From Paragorgia papillata (lineage: Eukaryota; Cnidaria; Anthozoa; Scleralcyonacea; Coralliidae), in the NCBI GenBank assembly GCA_035771165.1, contig JAWNZC010000103.1, forward strand, positions 1,731,501-1,795,500: a stretch of 64,000 bases of DNA. Direction: 5' to 3'. Shown here one piece after another: positions 46,450 through 58,566 of this stretch (positions are counted from its first letter, which is position 1; every line of letters begins with the position of its first letter). The position numbers and the translations under genes are program-made. The notes under the pieces were generated by a model. That model was given only the letters and a program-made list of their open reading frames with translations. It was not told where the DNA came from and ran no database searches.

Positions 46450-47760
46450 TAATGATGTCATGATGATATATGCAGTAGGCACATGCACGCTAGCGCGTGC
46501 CTATTTTTTATAATACTATTGATGTGAACTTCCCATGTTAAATGTTTGTCAATCAATAACCCTTTAGCTTTATCAACCTTGGAAAGTGATATTCCATTTG
46601 CTGACAAATCAACATGACCACAAGATGCTGACATTCTTTGCCTAGATCCAATAATCATGTATTCGGGTTTAACAATACTGAATGTTAATTTATTCTCCAA
46701 TAGCTAAGTCGATATGCATTTAAAATTGTTATTCATTTCGCTCTCTAAATCTTTTAAACTGCACGAGGAGAATGTTAGGTTTGTATATCAGCATACATTC
46801 TACCTCTGCAGAATTCAATGCATGTTGTGAGGTAATTAATATACATTAAAAAAAGTAAAGGACCTAGAATAGATCCCTGTGGAACACCACAGTTTATAGC
46901 TTCTTTTTCTAAAACAAATAACAAAAGATTGTTGATGCCTATTCTATAGGTACGAGTTAAACCGTTCAATTGTTGATGTGTCAATTCCAAAATATTTTAA
47001 TTTTATGAGAAGTATGGATGGAATGGTCAACAGTATCAAATGCTTTCTTCAAATCTAAGAATATGACACCGCTCACCATTCCCCTATATCGATGTTGAAA
47101 CACCATTCATTAGTAAGATCCAGGAGTGCAGTTACAGTAGAACAAAGCGATCTAAAACCAGATTGTCGTTTATTCAAAAGGTATTAGGCGATAAATGTTC
47201 ATAAAATTGATTATATATCATTCATTCCAAAATGCGGGCAATATTTGAGAGTACAGAAATGGGTCTGTAATTTGTAGAATTATTTTTTGCACCCGATTTG
47301 AATATTGGAGTTACTCTGGCTATTTAAAGTCAGCAGGAAACTTGTTTCATTCAATTGATTTGTTGGATATTATCTTCAAATATTAACGGAGAAGCTATTC
47401 TTAATAAGCGCTTTAAAATTATGTCCAAACCACTTGCTTTAGTAACCTCTGCTTCGGAGAGAAGCGTCAGTACTTTGCTAGGCTGAATTGACTTTTACTG
47501 AAATCTAGATTGACATTAGGCTTAAAAGGAAACTCGTTAATTTCAGAGACCAAATTCAAACGAACTGTAGCAAAGTGTTTGTTTAAACAGTTTGATATCT
47601 TTGAATTTGTTATGGATTTAGATAAATTGTTTACAGTTTCATTTATATCTGTACTATCAGACTTTTTGCTACTGACATCATGCAATGTTTTCCAGATCTT
47701 TTAAGGATTATTGACATTTTTGTCGATGGATGCATCTTTCGTAAAATTTTGCTCTAAGTA
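46450..47760 (-). mobile_element. Decayed non-LTR retrotransposon RT fragment
   Basis: Minus frames contain CGVPQGSILGPLLFLMYINYL and GRMYAD (RT blocks 4-5, near 46790-46900), preceded (47030-47480) by degraded RT sequence and followed (46458-46700) by KVDKAKGLLIDKHLTWEVHI, the typical region after the YADD box. Multiple frameshifts; inactive. Confidence 0.75.
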
Positions 47761-47810
47761 TGGATGGATGGATGGATGGATGGATGGGTGGATGGATGGA
47801 TGGAAAGCCT
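47760..47810. repeat. (GGAT)n microsatellite
   Basis: About 11 copies of TGGA/GGAT directly before the tRNA-like sequence. Confidence 0.9.
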
Positions 47811-47837
47811 GCGAAGCAACATTCTTGTCAATGCCTT

Positions 47838-47912
47838 TGCGGCCCGATAGCTCAACAGGTAGAGCGTCGGACCGGAATCCCGAAGGTGCGAGTTAAAATT
47901 CCGCTCGAGTCA
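47838..47912 (+). repeat. tRNA-derived sequence (SINE head or tRNA pseudogene)
   Basis: GGCCCGATAGCTCAACAGGTAGAGCGTCGGACCGG.. has a tRNA D-arm/A-box (TAGCTCAACAGGTAGAGC) and a B-box-like GGTGCGAGTTAAAATTCC (the canonical GGTTCGAATCC is degraded). The anticodon arm does not fold cleanly. The following ~100 bp are unrelated to tRNA, as in SINEs. Thr-like identity is only suggested. Confidence 0.5.
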
Positions 47913-49564
47913 GCCGAAATTTTTCGGTTGAATTTAGCAGTGTAAGAAATCATAAAATTTTTTCTCATGTTTCTCTGAGGATGATTCTGTAATTCTATTT
48001 AAACATGGTGACAATTTCTTTTTGAATTGATACTGTTTTAGATCGCGGTCTTCATACTAATTTAGTCAAGAAAATAAGGATAAAAATAGGTACGCAGTGC
48101 GTACATGTGTCTGCATGCTATAACTTCACTGACATTCCTTGACTGCAAGGAACACAATACGCACGAAAGACAAAGAGAACACATAATTATATAATTTTAT
48201 TAGTAAGAAAACTGAAAAAAAGAAATACTTACTGCAGTACAATACTTAATGTGTTTAATCACAAAACACGAGTGCTTTAAGAGTACCTGTAAATGTGCTT
48301 ATGTAAAAAGTTCTTCTCAATACTTCTGAAATTACTATCAATAGCTGCTCTATAGTGAAAATCAATAGTAATTTTCACTCATGCACCCAGGTTATTAATT
48401 TAGTCGTATAAATATCTAATAATTGCTACTTTGATAATCCATATTGCACATTTGTGCACAGTATTTGTTTTAATAAAATGTCAGGCAAAAAAGTAATTGA
48501 TCAAAAAAATGTAAGGCACAGATATACGATATTGTATACGCTGCTAACAAGACTTCAGTTGATATCTACACTGCTGTAAAATATATCAGATTACATTTGG
48601 CTCCTTTCATTTTAAAAGGTTAAAATATTTTACCAAGTTTTCTATACTATTGATGGAATACAAGTTGTCGATAAACAAGGAATTTCGCACAAGCCTCTTA
48701 AATAAGAGTCAAAACTTTTGAATACTTATGGAAAATGTCTAAATATTGCAATAGTATAGCTATTTAGCACCAACAGTACGTAAGCAAACATATTTCTTAA
48801 TTATAGATTCAACATGAGACCAATAATATACAACATTGTCTAATATAATATGAACCAATATCACCAAGTCCCTTGCAAGTTCTACTATAAATCTATAATA
48901 GATGTTTGAGAAGCTATTTCATAAACTCGTGTATCATGTTTTACCAGGGGCTACAATCACTTGGCCTATTACCTTGAAATTTTCAATTCTCATTAGTGTT
49001 TGTAAAACATTCGAAAACAATAAAAACCCATGTTTTACAAACACTCGAGAACAATGAAAATTACTCGGTTAACGGCCTCGTGATTTTCATTGTTCTCTCG
49101 TGTTTGTAACCCCTGATAAAACACTCCCACTCGTTCATGAAATATTCCTTATACAGCTTCTGTACATATAAGGACCATTTCCATTCAATAATATTGTGTT
49201 CATAAAGATATGTCCCAAATGCCAACACAGCTACACATTGTTTTCTAGAAATATCAGCATAGCACATATATGTATTTATATAGCACAACATTTGTGTACA
49301 CCAAGCCACATTTCTACTTTCTATTGCTTAACTCGTTGTTTTAGACATGGCAAATAAAATATGCCCTGAAACATATAAGCAGTATCTCATTCCAGAATTT
49401 ACCTTCAATGACATGAAGCTTCTCTTGCTTTCAAGAAGTTGTTTATATGTAAGCCGATTCTAGATATATAGAGCTCCGTAGACACCCATCTTTTAATTTG
49501 TTTAATAATAATACCAGCACAATGCCTTAGTTCAATAGCAATACCTAGACTATCTAGTCTTCAC
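47913..49564. other. Intron or intergenic DNA, no gene recognised
   Basis: AT-rich. Segments at about 48,900-49,110 (CTCGAGAACAATGAAAATTACTCGG..) repeat those at about 37,340-37,520, so an old dispersed repeat is present. No coding support. Confidence 0.4.
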
Positions 49565-49915
49565 GCAAAATAACGCCTGACTAGAGTGTTGGTCAGTGCA
49601 AAAATAATCGCCTGACCGAACTGGTTAGTGTGAAAACAATAGCACCGGTAACTTATAAACAGGCAGTACTTATCGTGATAAAAAAACCTGCACCAAACGT
49701 TCCTTTCCAGCACCGTTTTCAGAAAACGAAAGTACACCGACTTGCTCGAGGCTTCGACGGCATGAGCCAAAAAAAAAGGCAAATGATCGGGAGCAGTCGT
49801 ATGCTGTCCAGTTATTGGTATACCCGCTGTTTGATTGGTTCCGATTTTTGTTTTGTTCCTTACTTACACGCACGACAGCAATGTGTCTACTAGCGCATGC
49901 GCAGTAGACACAAAG
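49565..49915. repeat. Dispersed repeat, copy B (inverse of 44580-44870)
   Basis: CGCCTGACCGAACTGGTTAGTGTGAAAACAATAGC.. at the left and GCATGCGCAGTAGACAC at the right mirror copy A. The interior is diverged. No transposase. Confidence 0.5.
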
Positions 49916-50053
49916 ACAATACAACCCGTTGATGCTTTGTATGTTCAGCATAATAAAAACAATCTACAAATTCCACAACGATGTTCATGCAGTAGCTTAT
50001 GGCTTAGAAATAGAGCCATAAGTGGGAAATTATGAATTGGCTATTTAGCTGAC

Positions 50054-50173
50054 CTGTACAATTCCTTCCATCTCCAGAAAAGTTTCTATTGCAGATACAT
50101 TCATAAGTTCCGTTAACAATAAAGCACGTGGCATTCTCGTGGCAACCATGATTACCAGTGCATTCATCAATGT
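50054..50173 (-). CDS. Calcium-binding EGF-like exon 1 (most 5' seen) of the modular host gene
   Basis: 120-bp phase 1-1 exon encoding (D)IDECTGNHGCHENATC.., ..TYECICNRNFSGDGRNC between TTTTTTAG and GTCAGC (donor G|GTCAGC, less canonical than the others). It is the first exon of the series in transcription order; upstream exons would lie further right or have been displaced by the gypsy nest. Confidence 0.8.
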
Positions 50174-51100
50174 CTAAAAAATAAATCCAAAATTGATGGT
50201 GTCTGAGTGAAAGTACATTTTATACATTCTTATTTGTTTCTTTTAACTCTTTCTGATCCGACTCTGAAGTCTTATGTATTTTATTCTGGCTAACGTCGTA
50301 TGATTTTATATATATTTTATGGTGCATTGTTGTTGCGACACAACTTTATCATTCAATCTAACGCCAGCTGATTTCACCCTTTAAAGAGAGACGTCTCAGA
50401 AATCCATACATAAAAATGCTTTAGTAATCACGGCCATGTTAAATGACAGGAACTAAGGCAGTTTTTTCGCCGGGTGCAATAAACTGGGCCAAAAAGAGGC
50501 AGAGGAAAGTAACTGAAGCGAGAGGAAGATATCTTATCTGGTGCGGCCTGAGATGGGGATCGCCCGTTCAAAGAGAGACATTGACAAAGTCCCCCAGAAT
50601 TTGTCAACGTCTCTCAGGCCTAGTCCTTTCAAGTTCTTTATGTGAGTGAAGTGTGTGCACATCACTTCTGAGAAGTGATAAGGATGACAGTGCTTCCTGT
50701 CACTGATTCAGTTAGTTTTATTTCTTTTTTAAAGTTATTCTTGACAGCTGTTACATATTACATATGGCGTTTGAATATTTAAATAATACATACAATTAAA
50801 GCGGCCGAACAGTATCGCTATACAATTTACATAATTCATACATGTAATTGTTCAGGTTTATCAACATCTTTATACTGTAATATAAGCTGTTCAATTTGAG
50901 AAAATTGATCGGAATGTTTATGTATATCAGGCCAATTTGTATCAGACAAGCAAAACAAATGAAAACCGAAATCCAATGTAAGAAGACAAATTAGGACCCA
51001 GTAAAAAATATTATTTTCCTGCCTTGATCGGTGATCGTCGGCGATTGTCTGCGATTATCGCCAATCATCCCAGACAAATCCCAATGTGAGGATCGGCGAT
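50174..51100. other. No gene recognised; ends at gypsy element
   Basis: Contains an inverted pair AAAGAGAGACGTCTC / GAGAGACATTGACAAAGTCCCCCAG..TTGTCAACGTCTCTC (about 50390-50620). No recognisable LTR of the adjoining gypsy element was found here. Confidence 0.35.
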
Positions 51101-51418
51101 GAAATGCGACAAATGAAAACCATTATTCGAAATGAAAACCACGAAGAAATTCGAAGGAAAACACGGGGCGCACGAGGATAACCCGAAGAAGGTCAAGGAG
51201 GCGTTAATGAAGGAATTCGACAAAGTCGATGTTGACCATGAGATGGCGTGACAGAATTGGCTCAATTGAAGCGTCAAAACGACGAGACCCCAGCACAGTT
51301 GGCGTGGCGTGTTGAGAAAATCATCACAAAAGCTTACCCAGGTTTGAGCGAAGCCAAGGAGACGACCGCAGCGAAGACGTATAAACAGATATTGCAGGAT
51401 AAAATTTTTAATATCCTC
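51101..51418 (+). pseudogene. Gypsy A gag, 5' part
   Basis: Two adjacent frames read GAHEDNPKKVKEALMKEFDKV and then TELAQLKRQNDETPAQLAWRVEKI..AKTYKQILQDK: retrotransposon capsid with the 'ET..eLa.Rv..l...ayP' pattern of Ty3/gypsy gag. A TGA at 51248-51250 separates them. It stops where element B begins; the rest is at 56557. Confidence 0.7.
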
Positions 51419-51769
51419 TGTTATTACAATTAATACAAACATGTCCGCGATAACCTTCCCGTGTCTCCTGCTCTCCCTACATATGGAGACCTGGACACTA
51501 CATCCCTCCAAAACGTTTAGTAAATAAACAAACCTAATTGCACAAAAAAAAGCTGGCCATTGCATTAAACCTGTACTTTGGCCAATAACAAGAAACAACA
51601 AACAAAACACAACAAAACATGCAGCCTTATTTAAAACTATATATAAAAGTTACTGTCCGATAATCTTACAGTAAAAACTGTTATCTACATTCTTTCCTTG
51701 ACTGTTCGTCTACTCTCAACATCATTCACCTTCTCCAAACTCGTACTGCTTTTGCCTTTCAGGCACTCT

Positions 51770-52200
51770 CCGTTCACGTCGGGGCCGACCCAATGCATGA
51801 CCACCATCGGTTCTAGATTCATGTTCAAGTCTCGGGGCCGACCCAATGCATGACCACCATCGGTTCAAGATTCATGTCCGGCCTCGCTATCATCGTGATT
51901 AGCATTCTGTATGTCTGTCCCTCCTGCACTAACGTGACTATCGACCAATTGGTTTTCTTGTTGTTCCTCGTCATGCTCTTCCTCTCCCACGAACAGCTCG
52001 GGACAAGTATCCTCTACGTCAACTGAATCATCGTCCTCAGATTTCTTATGCTTCTCTGTACCAGGGTGTACATGTACGCAAGGATCTTTAACTTCTTAAA
52101 GAACGACGTGTTTCTAGTTATCACGCTATCTATCTATCTCTTGATAACGGTTATGGTAAAGAATTATATATATTGGCTGTTGTTTTTCTTTCCCTTCATT
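51770..52200 (-). other. 3' part of gypsy B with a ~55-bp direct duplication
   Basis: GGGGCCGACCCAATGCATGACCACCATCGGTTC is present twice (51781-51814 and 51835-51867). Near 52200 the minus strand reads EVHDLVLVRNEGKEK, like the end of a gypsy integrase. The remaining sequence is not recognisable. Confidence 0.4.
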
Positions 52201-52211
52201 TCTAACAAGGA

Positions 52212-52735
52212 CTAAATCGTGAACTTCGATGTTAGATGGTCTGACATAGGACTTTCTGTCAACGTACTGCTTCGCTTTTGATTTTTTCTGGGCATCTCTT
52301 TCTCGTACTTTTTGATCATCATTGGAAAACGTCGACAGCTCTGGTAACCGGGTCCTGTATGGCCAGCTCTATGCAGATTATTGTAAAGACTAACCAAAGG
52401 TTTGTGGTCAGTGATTACGTCAAAGTCTCTGCCGAGCAGGTAAATCTCGCTTTTCAGGCATCCATATTGTATGGCCAAGAATTTCCACTTCGGTTAGGGC
52501 CCTGCTGTTATATGCGATAACTCGAGGTTTTGGCTTCTTGGAATCGTACTGGACAAGCATAGCTCCTACACCAACACGTGAGCCATCACAAACGACATCA
52601 GTTCTTAGATTAGGATCATAATAATTCAGCAGAGCAGTTGTACGCAGATTCTCCTTTAGTGCCTTGAAAGATCTTCTGGTGTCCATAACCAACGTATCTT
52701 CTTTTTGGTAAGCTCGCGTAAAGGTGCTGCTAGGG
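52212..52735 (-). pseudogene. Gypsy B RT end and RNase H
   Basis: Two overlapping frames: RRSFKALKENLRTTALLNYYDPN, ..DVVCDGSRVGVGAMLVQ (RNase H first Asp region), VIAYNSRALTEVE, then FDVITDHKPLVSLYNN. This is the classic Ty3/gypsy RNase H succession. A frameshift lies near 52450. Confidence 0.8.
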
Positions 52736-52736
52736 T

Positions 52737-52739
<3 letters not shown>

Positions 52740-52807
<68 letters not shown>

Positions 52808-53414
52808 CTCTATATGGACCGACCAAAACGGTAAATAACATATTTATTTTTGTTATTAATCGTACGACTTATAATTTACATAATTAGGTAAATTAACATA
52901 ATTGAATTGCGTAATCGAGATGACGTTCACGTGATATTCAAAAGTCCAAAGTTTATCGTTCGACAGTAAACAACCGCCGACATGCAGTCTGACAGGGAAG
53001 CTTGGAACCTCTTTTGTGATAAAAAAAACAAACAGTCAAAACCTGAAGATCTAGTTACGAAGGAAAGTCAGAATGCAATCCTAGTGTTTTTAAAGTTTAG
53101 TTGATAAAGATTCTTCGTCGTTCTTCTTCGTCGCTTGCTCGTTTTTCGCTGTTCGCTTGGTGAATCGCTTTCAATACTCGGCTGACTGCATGGAAATTGA
53201 AAGTGGGTCGTTCGAGTTTGAAGACGAAAATGCTAGTAGTAAGCCATTTGAAACTTTTTTCAAAGACATGATACGATCGATGAGGTTGGCATGTGGAAAA
53301 TATTTGACTAAAGGGTAAAGGCTTGCAGCGGTTTTGTTGAGTACTGTATAGTTGGACAACAGAAGAATGACAGTTTAGTAAAAGGTTTCAGCTTTTCTCT
53401 CTTCTAGTGGTATG

Positions 53415-53464
<50 letters not shown>

Positions 53465-53603
53465 AATGTACTTCACCCATGCTGTCCCACATGCGGTTGT
53501 CACCGACAATCGCATGTGTATAAGTAATTGATGAAATCCATTCAGATTGTTCCAAGCTACACTGATGAGCTGTTGTACAGCGAAACACCGTGTCTGTAGA
53601 TTG

Positions 53604-53642
<39 letters not shown>

Positions 53643-53645
53643 AAG
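52740..53645. repeat. Three (TA)n arrays and intervening unidentified DNA
   Basis: (TA)n at 52740-52804, about 53418-53460 and 53608-53640. The 600 bp between the first two has no coding support; it is inserted inside gypsy B. Confidence 0.8.
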
Positions 53646-54725
53646 TATGAAGTATAGTTTTACCTTAAAGTCTTCGCTACCAGAGGTTTCACCCTAAACG
53701 GGATCATCAGGCGACTGAAAAATATCGGTTAGTGGGCTGCTTAAATGCGTTAGTTGGGGCGTGGGTGTGGGCGTCGAAACGTCCGGCGCATTTACTTGGA
53801 GCGTGGGTGTGGGCGTCGAAACGTTGCGCGCATTCCTTTGATTGTTTAGGTTGATGATCCGAAATCTATTTTTGTGCCGACACGTCGAAACTATTTCTGA
53901 TCTTTTGTTTAGTAAGAGTTGTTTGTCTGCCTTCATTATGAAAAGTTTTTCGTCCAAACATAAATTGCATCTTTTTTATCCTCCCGTGTAAGAAATTGAG
54001 TGTTTTAGTATAGACCAGGTTATGTCGAAACTTTGGGTTTTTTCTTTTAGATTCCAAATGTATTTCGAAAGTTCCGTCTCATTTGAATACTTTTTATTCT
54101 GGAAAGATTTAGTATGGTTACGATATCGCTCTTTAAATGTACTTGCTGTCATGCCAATGTATTGCTTAGTGATGTTCGTGTTGCTTATGGAAATAGATGC
54201 TTTGTATACTATGTTGTTTGTCATGCATTGCCCACGTAGGGGGCAATTGTCCTTAATCCTGCAATTGCAACTGCTTGTAACTATGCTTCGTGGCTTGCTT
54301 TTCCTGATTGTGCGTGAATTATGTTTCGTGATAATAGACTTGACGTTGTTCATGCAACTATAGCTAATCTTGACTGTGTTTCTGTTAAAAAGTTTGTGAA
54401 GCTTGTGTCCTGGTGGAAAGTGCATGTCAATAAGGCTAAGAAAATTGCGTCCTATGTTTGTTTTGACATTTTTGTTAAATGGAGGGTTAAACCAGATGAT
54501 ATTGCGGTGTCTATTTCTGCGTGTTTGCTGTGCTTCTTGTGTGTAGTTTAGCTCATGGTTGAAATTGCTGCGCCTTAATGCATCTTGGTAAATTGGTGCT
54601 GTTTCATGGAATGTCCGCTCGTCAGACGAGAGGAGGGAAATGCGCTTGTTGATTGATGTAGGTAGCTGTCTTAAAATGCTTGGTGGGTGGTTTGATTGCT
54701 TGTTTATGTATAATGGATCGTCATT
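53646..54725 (-). mobile_element. Penelope-like 3' fragment, copy 3, inside gypsy B
   Basis: The same family as 21215-23332 and nearly identical. Minus frame 53976-54620 encodes CPLRGQC, YIGMTASTFKERYRNH and the IWNLK end; the 3' hammerhead-like core is at 53686-53710 and the (TA)n beyond. At its 5' edge the frame continues by chance into gypsy B RT, producing one long chimeric open frame (53976-55067). Confidence 0.85.
53686..53710 (-). ncRNA. Hammerhead-ribozyme-like core (PLE copy 3)
   Basis: CTGATGA(N13)GAAAC, identical in sequence and spacing to the other two copies. Confidence 0.45.
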
Positions 54726-54734
54726 GGGCTTTCG

Positions 54735-55560
54735 AAAAGGTTTGTATTTTCCATTGCTTAGGTCGAAAGTCCCGAAAAATCTGATTGACGTTTTCCCAAA
54801 CTCGCATTTGCTTCTCTTTAATGTTAATCCTGACTCTCGAAGACGCTCGAAGGTTGCACTGAGTGCACGGAAATGGTCTTGCTCGTCAGACCCAGCTACC
54901 AATATATCATCGTGGATGTTCCTGACACCAGGAATCCCCTCTAACCTCTTTCCCAACTCTTCATGGAATATTTCTGGAGCCGAGTTGGTGCCAAAGTTAA
55001 GTCGACAAAAACGTCTCAAAAAAAAAAGAAGAAAGCTTGGAAAATATTTTGGCTCCATTGAGGTCATGACGTAACTCTTCCATTGTTGGGATGATATGTC
55101 TAGTTCTCTTTATAGTTCCATTAGGTTCAACCATATCAACGCACATTCGGATTTCATCTGAATCCTTCTTTGTGGCAATTACTATTGGTCTGTTGCAGAA
55201 TCTACCGTCTCAATAATACCAGCTTCCAGACGTTTCAATTCCGCTTCAACTGTATCTCTTAAATGGAATGGTACCCTTCGGTGTTTTTGTGCCACGGGTT
55301 TCACACTCTCATCAATATGAAGTTTCACCTTTACACCCTTTAGCTTCCCAATGCCATGAAAAAGTTCCTCGTTAGAACTGCTAAGCTTCTGCAGTCTGCC
55401 TTTTAATGGAGGTGCGGATTTGGGCTCTCCAGACACTGAGTTTGCTCTCGAAGAAGTGGATTTTGCTTTCACCCTATTGACTATGTGTAGTATGCCCAGA
55501 TTCACAGCTGATGTAGAACCCAACAAACACCCAGACGATTTTGATCCTTTTACTACATAG
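54735..55560 (-). pseudogene. Gypsy B reverse transcriptase (N-terminal and palm parts)
   Basis: 55182-55526 encodes the segment before and into RT (FHGIGKLKGVKVKLHIDESVKP, RRVPFHLRDTVEAELKRLEAGI). 54735-55067 continues with NFGTNSAPEIFHEELGKRL, then GVRNIHDDILVAG: the catalytic YxDD is NIHDD here (both Asp kept, Tyr replaced by His context), then LTLKRSKCEFG and FFG. Frame breaks near 55070-55180. Inactive. Confidence 0.75.
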
Positions 55561-55691
55561 ACGTCTGGTACGTCGTAACGCTACTTTGTAGCAATTGCAG
55601 CCGTAAACGTCCCCAGTATAGGAAGTGGGGTAATATAATTATATGGAAACAGTTTAGCCCGAGATTTTCCAAGAGTCACCCTTTCTTTCAA

Positions 55692-56453
55692 CTAGCTTAA
55701 GCTGTCCTCATCGATAACGTTGACATCAGCTAATGAGTCAATCTGGAAACGAATAGGAACTTTGTTGACTTTGATCATAACTTTGGTATGCACTTTTGTT
55801 TGCTTCCTCACAGCTGATAAATGGTAATCATCTCCACTTTCGCTATCACTTGTATTATCAATCATCCTCACCTTTTTAGGTGTTTTGCACATTCTTGCAT
55901 AGTGACTCTTCTTACTACAATTTCGACATTCAATTCCCCAAGCTGGGCAAGATTTTCCCCTTTTTGAGTGTGGCCACTGGCCACCACAGTTGGAACACTC
56001 TTTCTTTTCACGACTATTCTGGTGATCCTCTTTTGTGTTTGATGGCTCATCCTTGGCAGGTTCTTTCTCATCTGAGTGCTTTTCTCCGGAGGCGTTCAGA
56101 AAAACATTCTTGAACAATTTAGCTCTAGATTTCTCTATTGTCAATCGGTTCTTCTTGAGCTTGAGATAATTGTCTAAAGTTATAAGTTTCAAAAGTAATG
56201 TTTACCTTTGGCTCGAAATACTGATCCAGCTTTTCTTTACTTGCTGGTATTCTTTGTCAGTCTCCGCAGCAAGCGTGTAATAAATATCGTGTAATAAAGA
56301 GGTTTGGGCCACCATAATACAGGAGCAAGGCTTTCTGTCAAGGGCTACGAACAAATTTTCGAGTCGCTGAACCCATTTCTTCCACTGAATACCCACGGAA
56401 GTTGGCTCCGAATTAGTGCCAAACGGTGGAAATTCTGGTAAACTAGTTGCCAT
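55692..56453 (-). pseudogene. Gypsy B gag-protease
   Basis: The ATG at 56453 starts MATSLPEFPPFGTNSEP.., GIQWKKWVQRLENLFVAL, a capsid start common in such elements. After a frameshift near 56195 the 55692-56192 frame gives KECSNCGGQWPHSKRGKSCPAWG, ECRNCSKKSHYARMC (two knuckles). A protease-like IRFQIDSLADVNVID follows, where the expected DTGA/DSGA is DSLAD, so the protease site is probably lost. Confidence 0.75.
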
Positions 56454-56556
56454 CTCTGTTTTAATATCCTCTGTTATTACAATTAATACAAACTTGTCTG
56501 CCATAACCTTCCTCGTGTTTTCCGCTCTCCCTACATGTGGAAACCTGGACACTACA

Positions 56557-57087
56557 CAGGATAAATTCTTAGCTGCTATTGACGATGACATGAGCAAAAG
56601 GCTAAAGAACAACGGGAAATATCGAGACATGAACATAACAGCATTAGGCGAAGAACTTGAACGATTGGAACTGATTTACAAAAGAAAACCTCAACTAAAA
56701 ACGGCCAGTGTTAACAAGGTATCGAGTACTGAAGATACGCAACCACAAAATCTACGACAAATCGTTAAAGAAGAAATCGAAGCAGTTTTTGGCGCTGGAG
56801 ATGACGAGGAAGATGACAAGCAGATTAATTATGTCGGCGGTCGTCAAGGAAACGCACGAAGTTCGATTCGGGGAAGATCAGGTCGGGGAAGAGATCGTTT
56901 TGCCAATTATGGTCGAGGTCGGGGAAAACCAAGAAACCAAGGGTGGAGAGGAGAATTTAAGCCCATATGTTTTCACTGTGAATCCGAACATCATTTTAAG
57001 AAAGATTGCCCATATGTTCACTTGTGTCAACGTTGCTGGAAACCAGGGCATACAGATCGAGTATGCAAATCAACATCGTATCCCTAG
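56557..57087 (+). pseudogene. Gypsy A gag, 3' part with CCHC knuckles
   Basis: Continues the interrupted gag: AAIDDDMSKRLKNNGKYRDM, EEIEAVFGAGDDEED, an RGRSGRGRDRF Arg/Gly-rich stretch, then CFHCESEHHFKKDC and CQRCWKPGHTDRVC, two CCHC-type knuckles. Confidence 0.8.
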
Positions 57088-57089
57088 TT

Positions 57090-57861
57090 CCATCACCTTC
57101 TTTAAACGACAAAGCGGCTGGGAACAACCAGTAACGATTAACACTTTCTCATCCGCGGATGAACGATTTATTACTATATCAGGAACAGTTAAACAAGATA
57201 ATAAAGAGCGTCAGTGTGAATTTATATGTGACTCGGGGGCGGAAGTATCAATATTACCGTTTTCATTCGCAGTTAAAGAAGGGTTAAAGATAGAGAAAGA
57301 TTCAAGACGACTATAGAAATGGCAGATGGAACTAGAGCTAGCTGTAAAGGAGTCGCAAAAATAGAGATAAGTGTTGGGAAAAAGTCATGCAAGATAGACT
57401 GTTATGTGGTGGAGGCTGTTCAAACAGCAATTATGGGTTTAGATGTTTTAGGAGTATTGGGCATTGTTCTAGACCCAAAAACTAAATCAGCCAATATAGA
57501 TAGAGTGAACTTACACGAATCTGAAGTACCAACTAATCAGCCATCAACACGGAAATGCGACCACAAAAGAGACTTTCATATGGGGAAAACTAGAGGAAGG
57601 AAATACAAAGTTCGACAGCACAATATATGTATAGATGGAACAGAACGGTTCAAGGAGAGAACTGGCCTTATGACAGCTCCAGTTCGCAGAGCACCAAAAG
57701 CGATTCAAGATGGAAAAATCCCAATCTGTGTTTGGAACATATCCGACAAACCAATTCGTGTATACAGAGAACAGTCAGCAGCAAGGGTAGAAGAACTGCC
57801 AGTCAAGATAGTAAATAAGATGACAGAGGTAAGTCCAGAAACAGCTACAACGGTAGAGTGA
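57090..57861 (+). pseudogene. Gypsy A aspartic protease and linker
   Basis: 56708-57316 ends in CEFICDSGAEVSILPFSFA: the DSGA active-site loop is intact. A stop (TAG at 57314-57316) precedes the second part, 57319-57861 (MADGTRASCKGVAKIEISVG, ..AIMGLDVLGVLGI, the flap and C-terminal GLD strand). Confidence 0.75.
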
Positions 57862-57883
57862 TGACCCGGTTTCTAAAGTACAG

Positions 57884-58560
57884 ATGGGAAAAGAGTTAAC
57901 CGAGAGCGAGTCGACAAGATTGAAGAATCTAATAAGAAAGAATGCTGATGTATTTGATTACCCGGGTAATAAAGGATACACAACGACAGAAACTCACAGC
58001 ATACCGACTGGAGATGCAGATCCCATTGTATGCCCACCAAGACGACACAATTTTGCTTTGACAGAGAAAATCAACGATGCAGTGAAGAAATACCAGAAGG
58101 CTGGGCATATTAGGCCATCAAGGTCTCCATGGGCATTTCCCATTGTGCCGGTTCTGAAACCGGACAAGACTGTGAGATTATACGTTGACTACAAGCCTCT
58201 CAACGATGTAACAGAATCAGATGCTTTTCCCACTGGAAACATTAACGAAGTACTCGATAACATGGCAGAAGCCCAGTATTTCAGTGTTATCGACCTAGCA
58301 CAGGGGTATTTACAGGTACCTCTAGCGGAGAAAGATCAAAGGAAGTCCAGCCACCTTTGCAAGGTTAATGCGGAAAGTTGTCAACCAAATTCCATCTGAC
58401 CGATTGCATGGCACTATACATGAATGACTTGTGTGTAGTGAGTAAAACGTTTGGAGACCACCTAATAAATCTACAGCAGGTTTTTGATGCCGTGCGACAG
58501 TATGGTTTAAGAATAAAAGCATGCAAAGAAATGTGCACTGGTGATGAGATAAGTTAAGTT
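57884..58560 (+). pseudogene. Gypsy A reverse transcriptase with internal deletion and YMND motif
   Basis: The RT begins RHNFALTEKINDAVKKYQKAGHIRPS, PIVPVLKPDKTVRLYVDYKPLN, YFSVIDLAQGYLQVPL (motif A). Only about 30 codons later comes YMND (58417-58428) where YMDD/YVDD is expected; the fingers-palm segment between is missing and the first catalytic Asp is Asn. A stop at 58554-58556 follows. Inactive. Confidence 0.8.
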
Positions 58561-58566
58561 TCTAGG

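Larger units (their letters stand above)
51419..56557 (-). mobile_element. Gypsy-like retrotransposon B nested in gypsy A gag, ~95-bp LTR-like ends
   Basis: On the minus strand, TGTAGTGTCCAGGTTTCC..GTATTAATTGTAATAACAGAGGATATTAAA appears at 56459-56557 and again, ~88% alike, at about 51419-51510. These are short LTR-like direct repeats at the two ends. Between them lie gag, a CCHC knuckle, protease, RT and RNase H on the minus strand, with no recognisable integrase core (deleted). It is disrupted by a PLE/(TA)n block at 52740-54725. Confidence 0.75.

Noticed and set aside
47838..47912. Functional tRNA gene
   Set aside because: The anticodon arm and B box are degraded and no consistent cloverleaf forms; a SINE head or pseudogene is more likely.
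53976..55067. A single 363-aa protein
   Set aside because: It is a chance fusion of gypsy RT and Penelope-like sequence across an insertion boundary.
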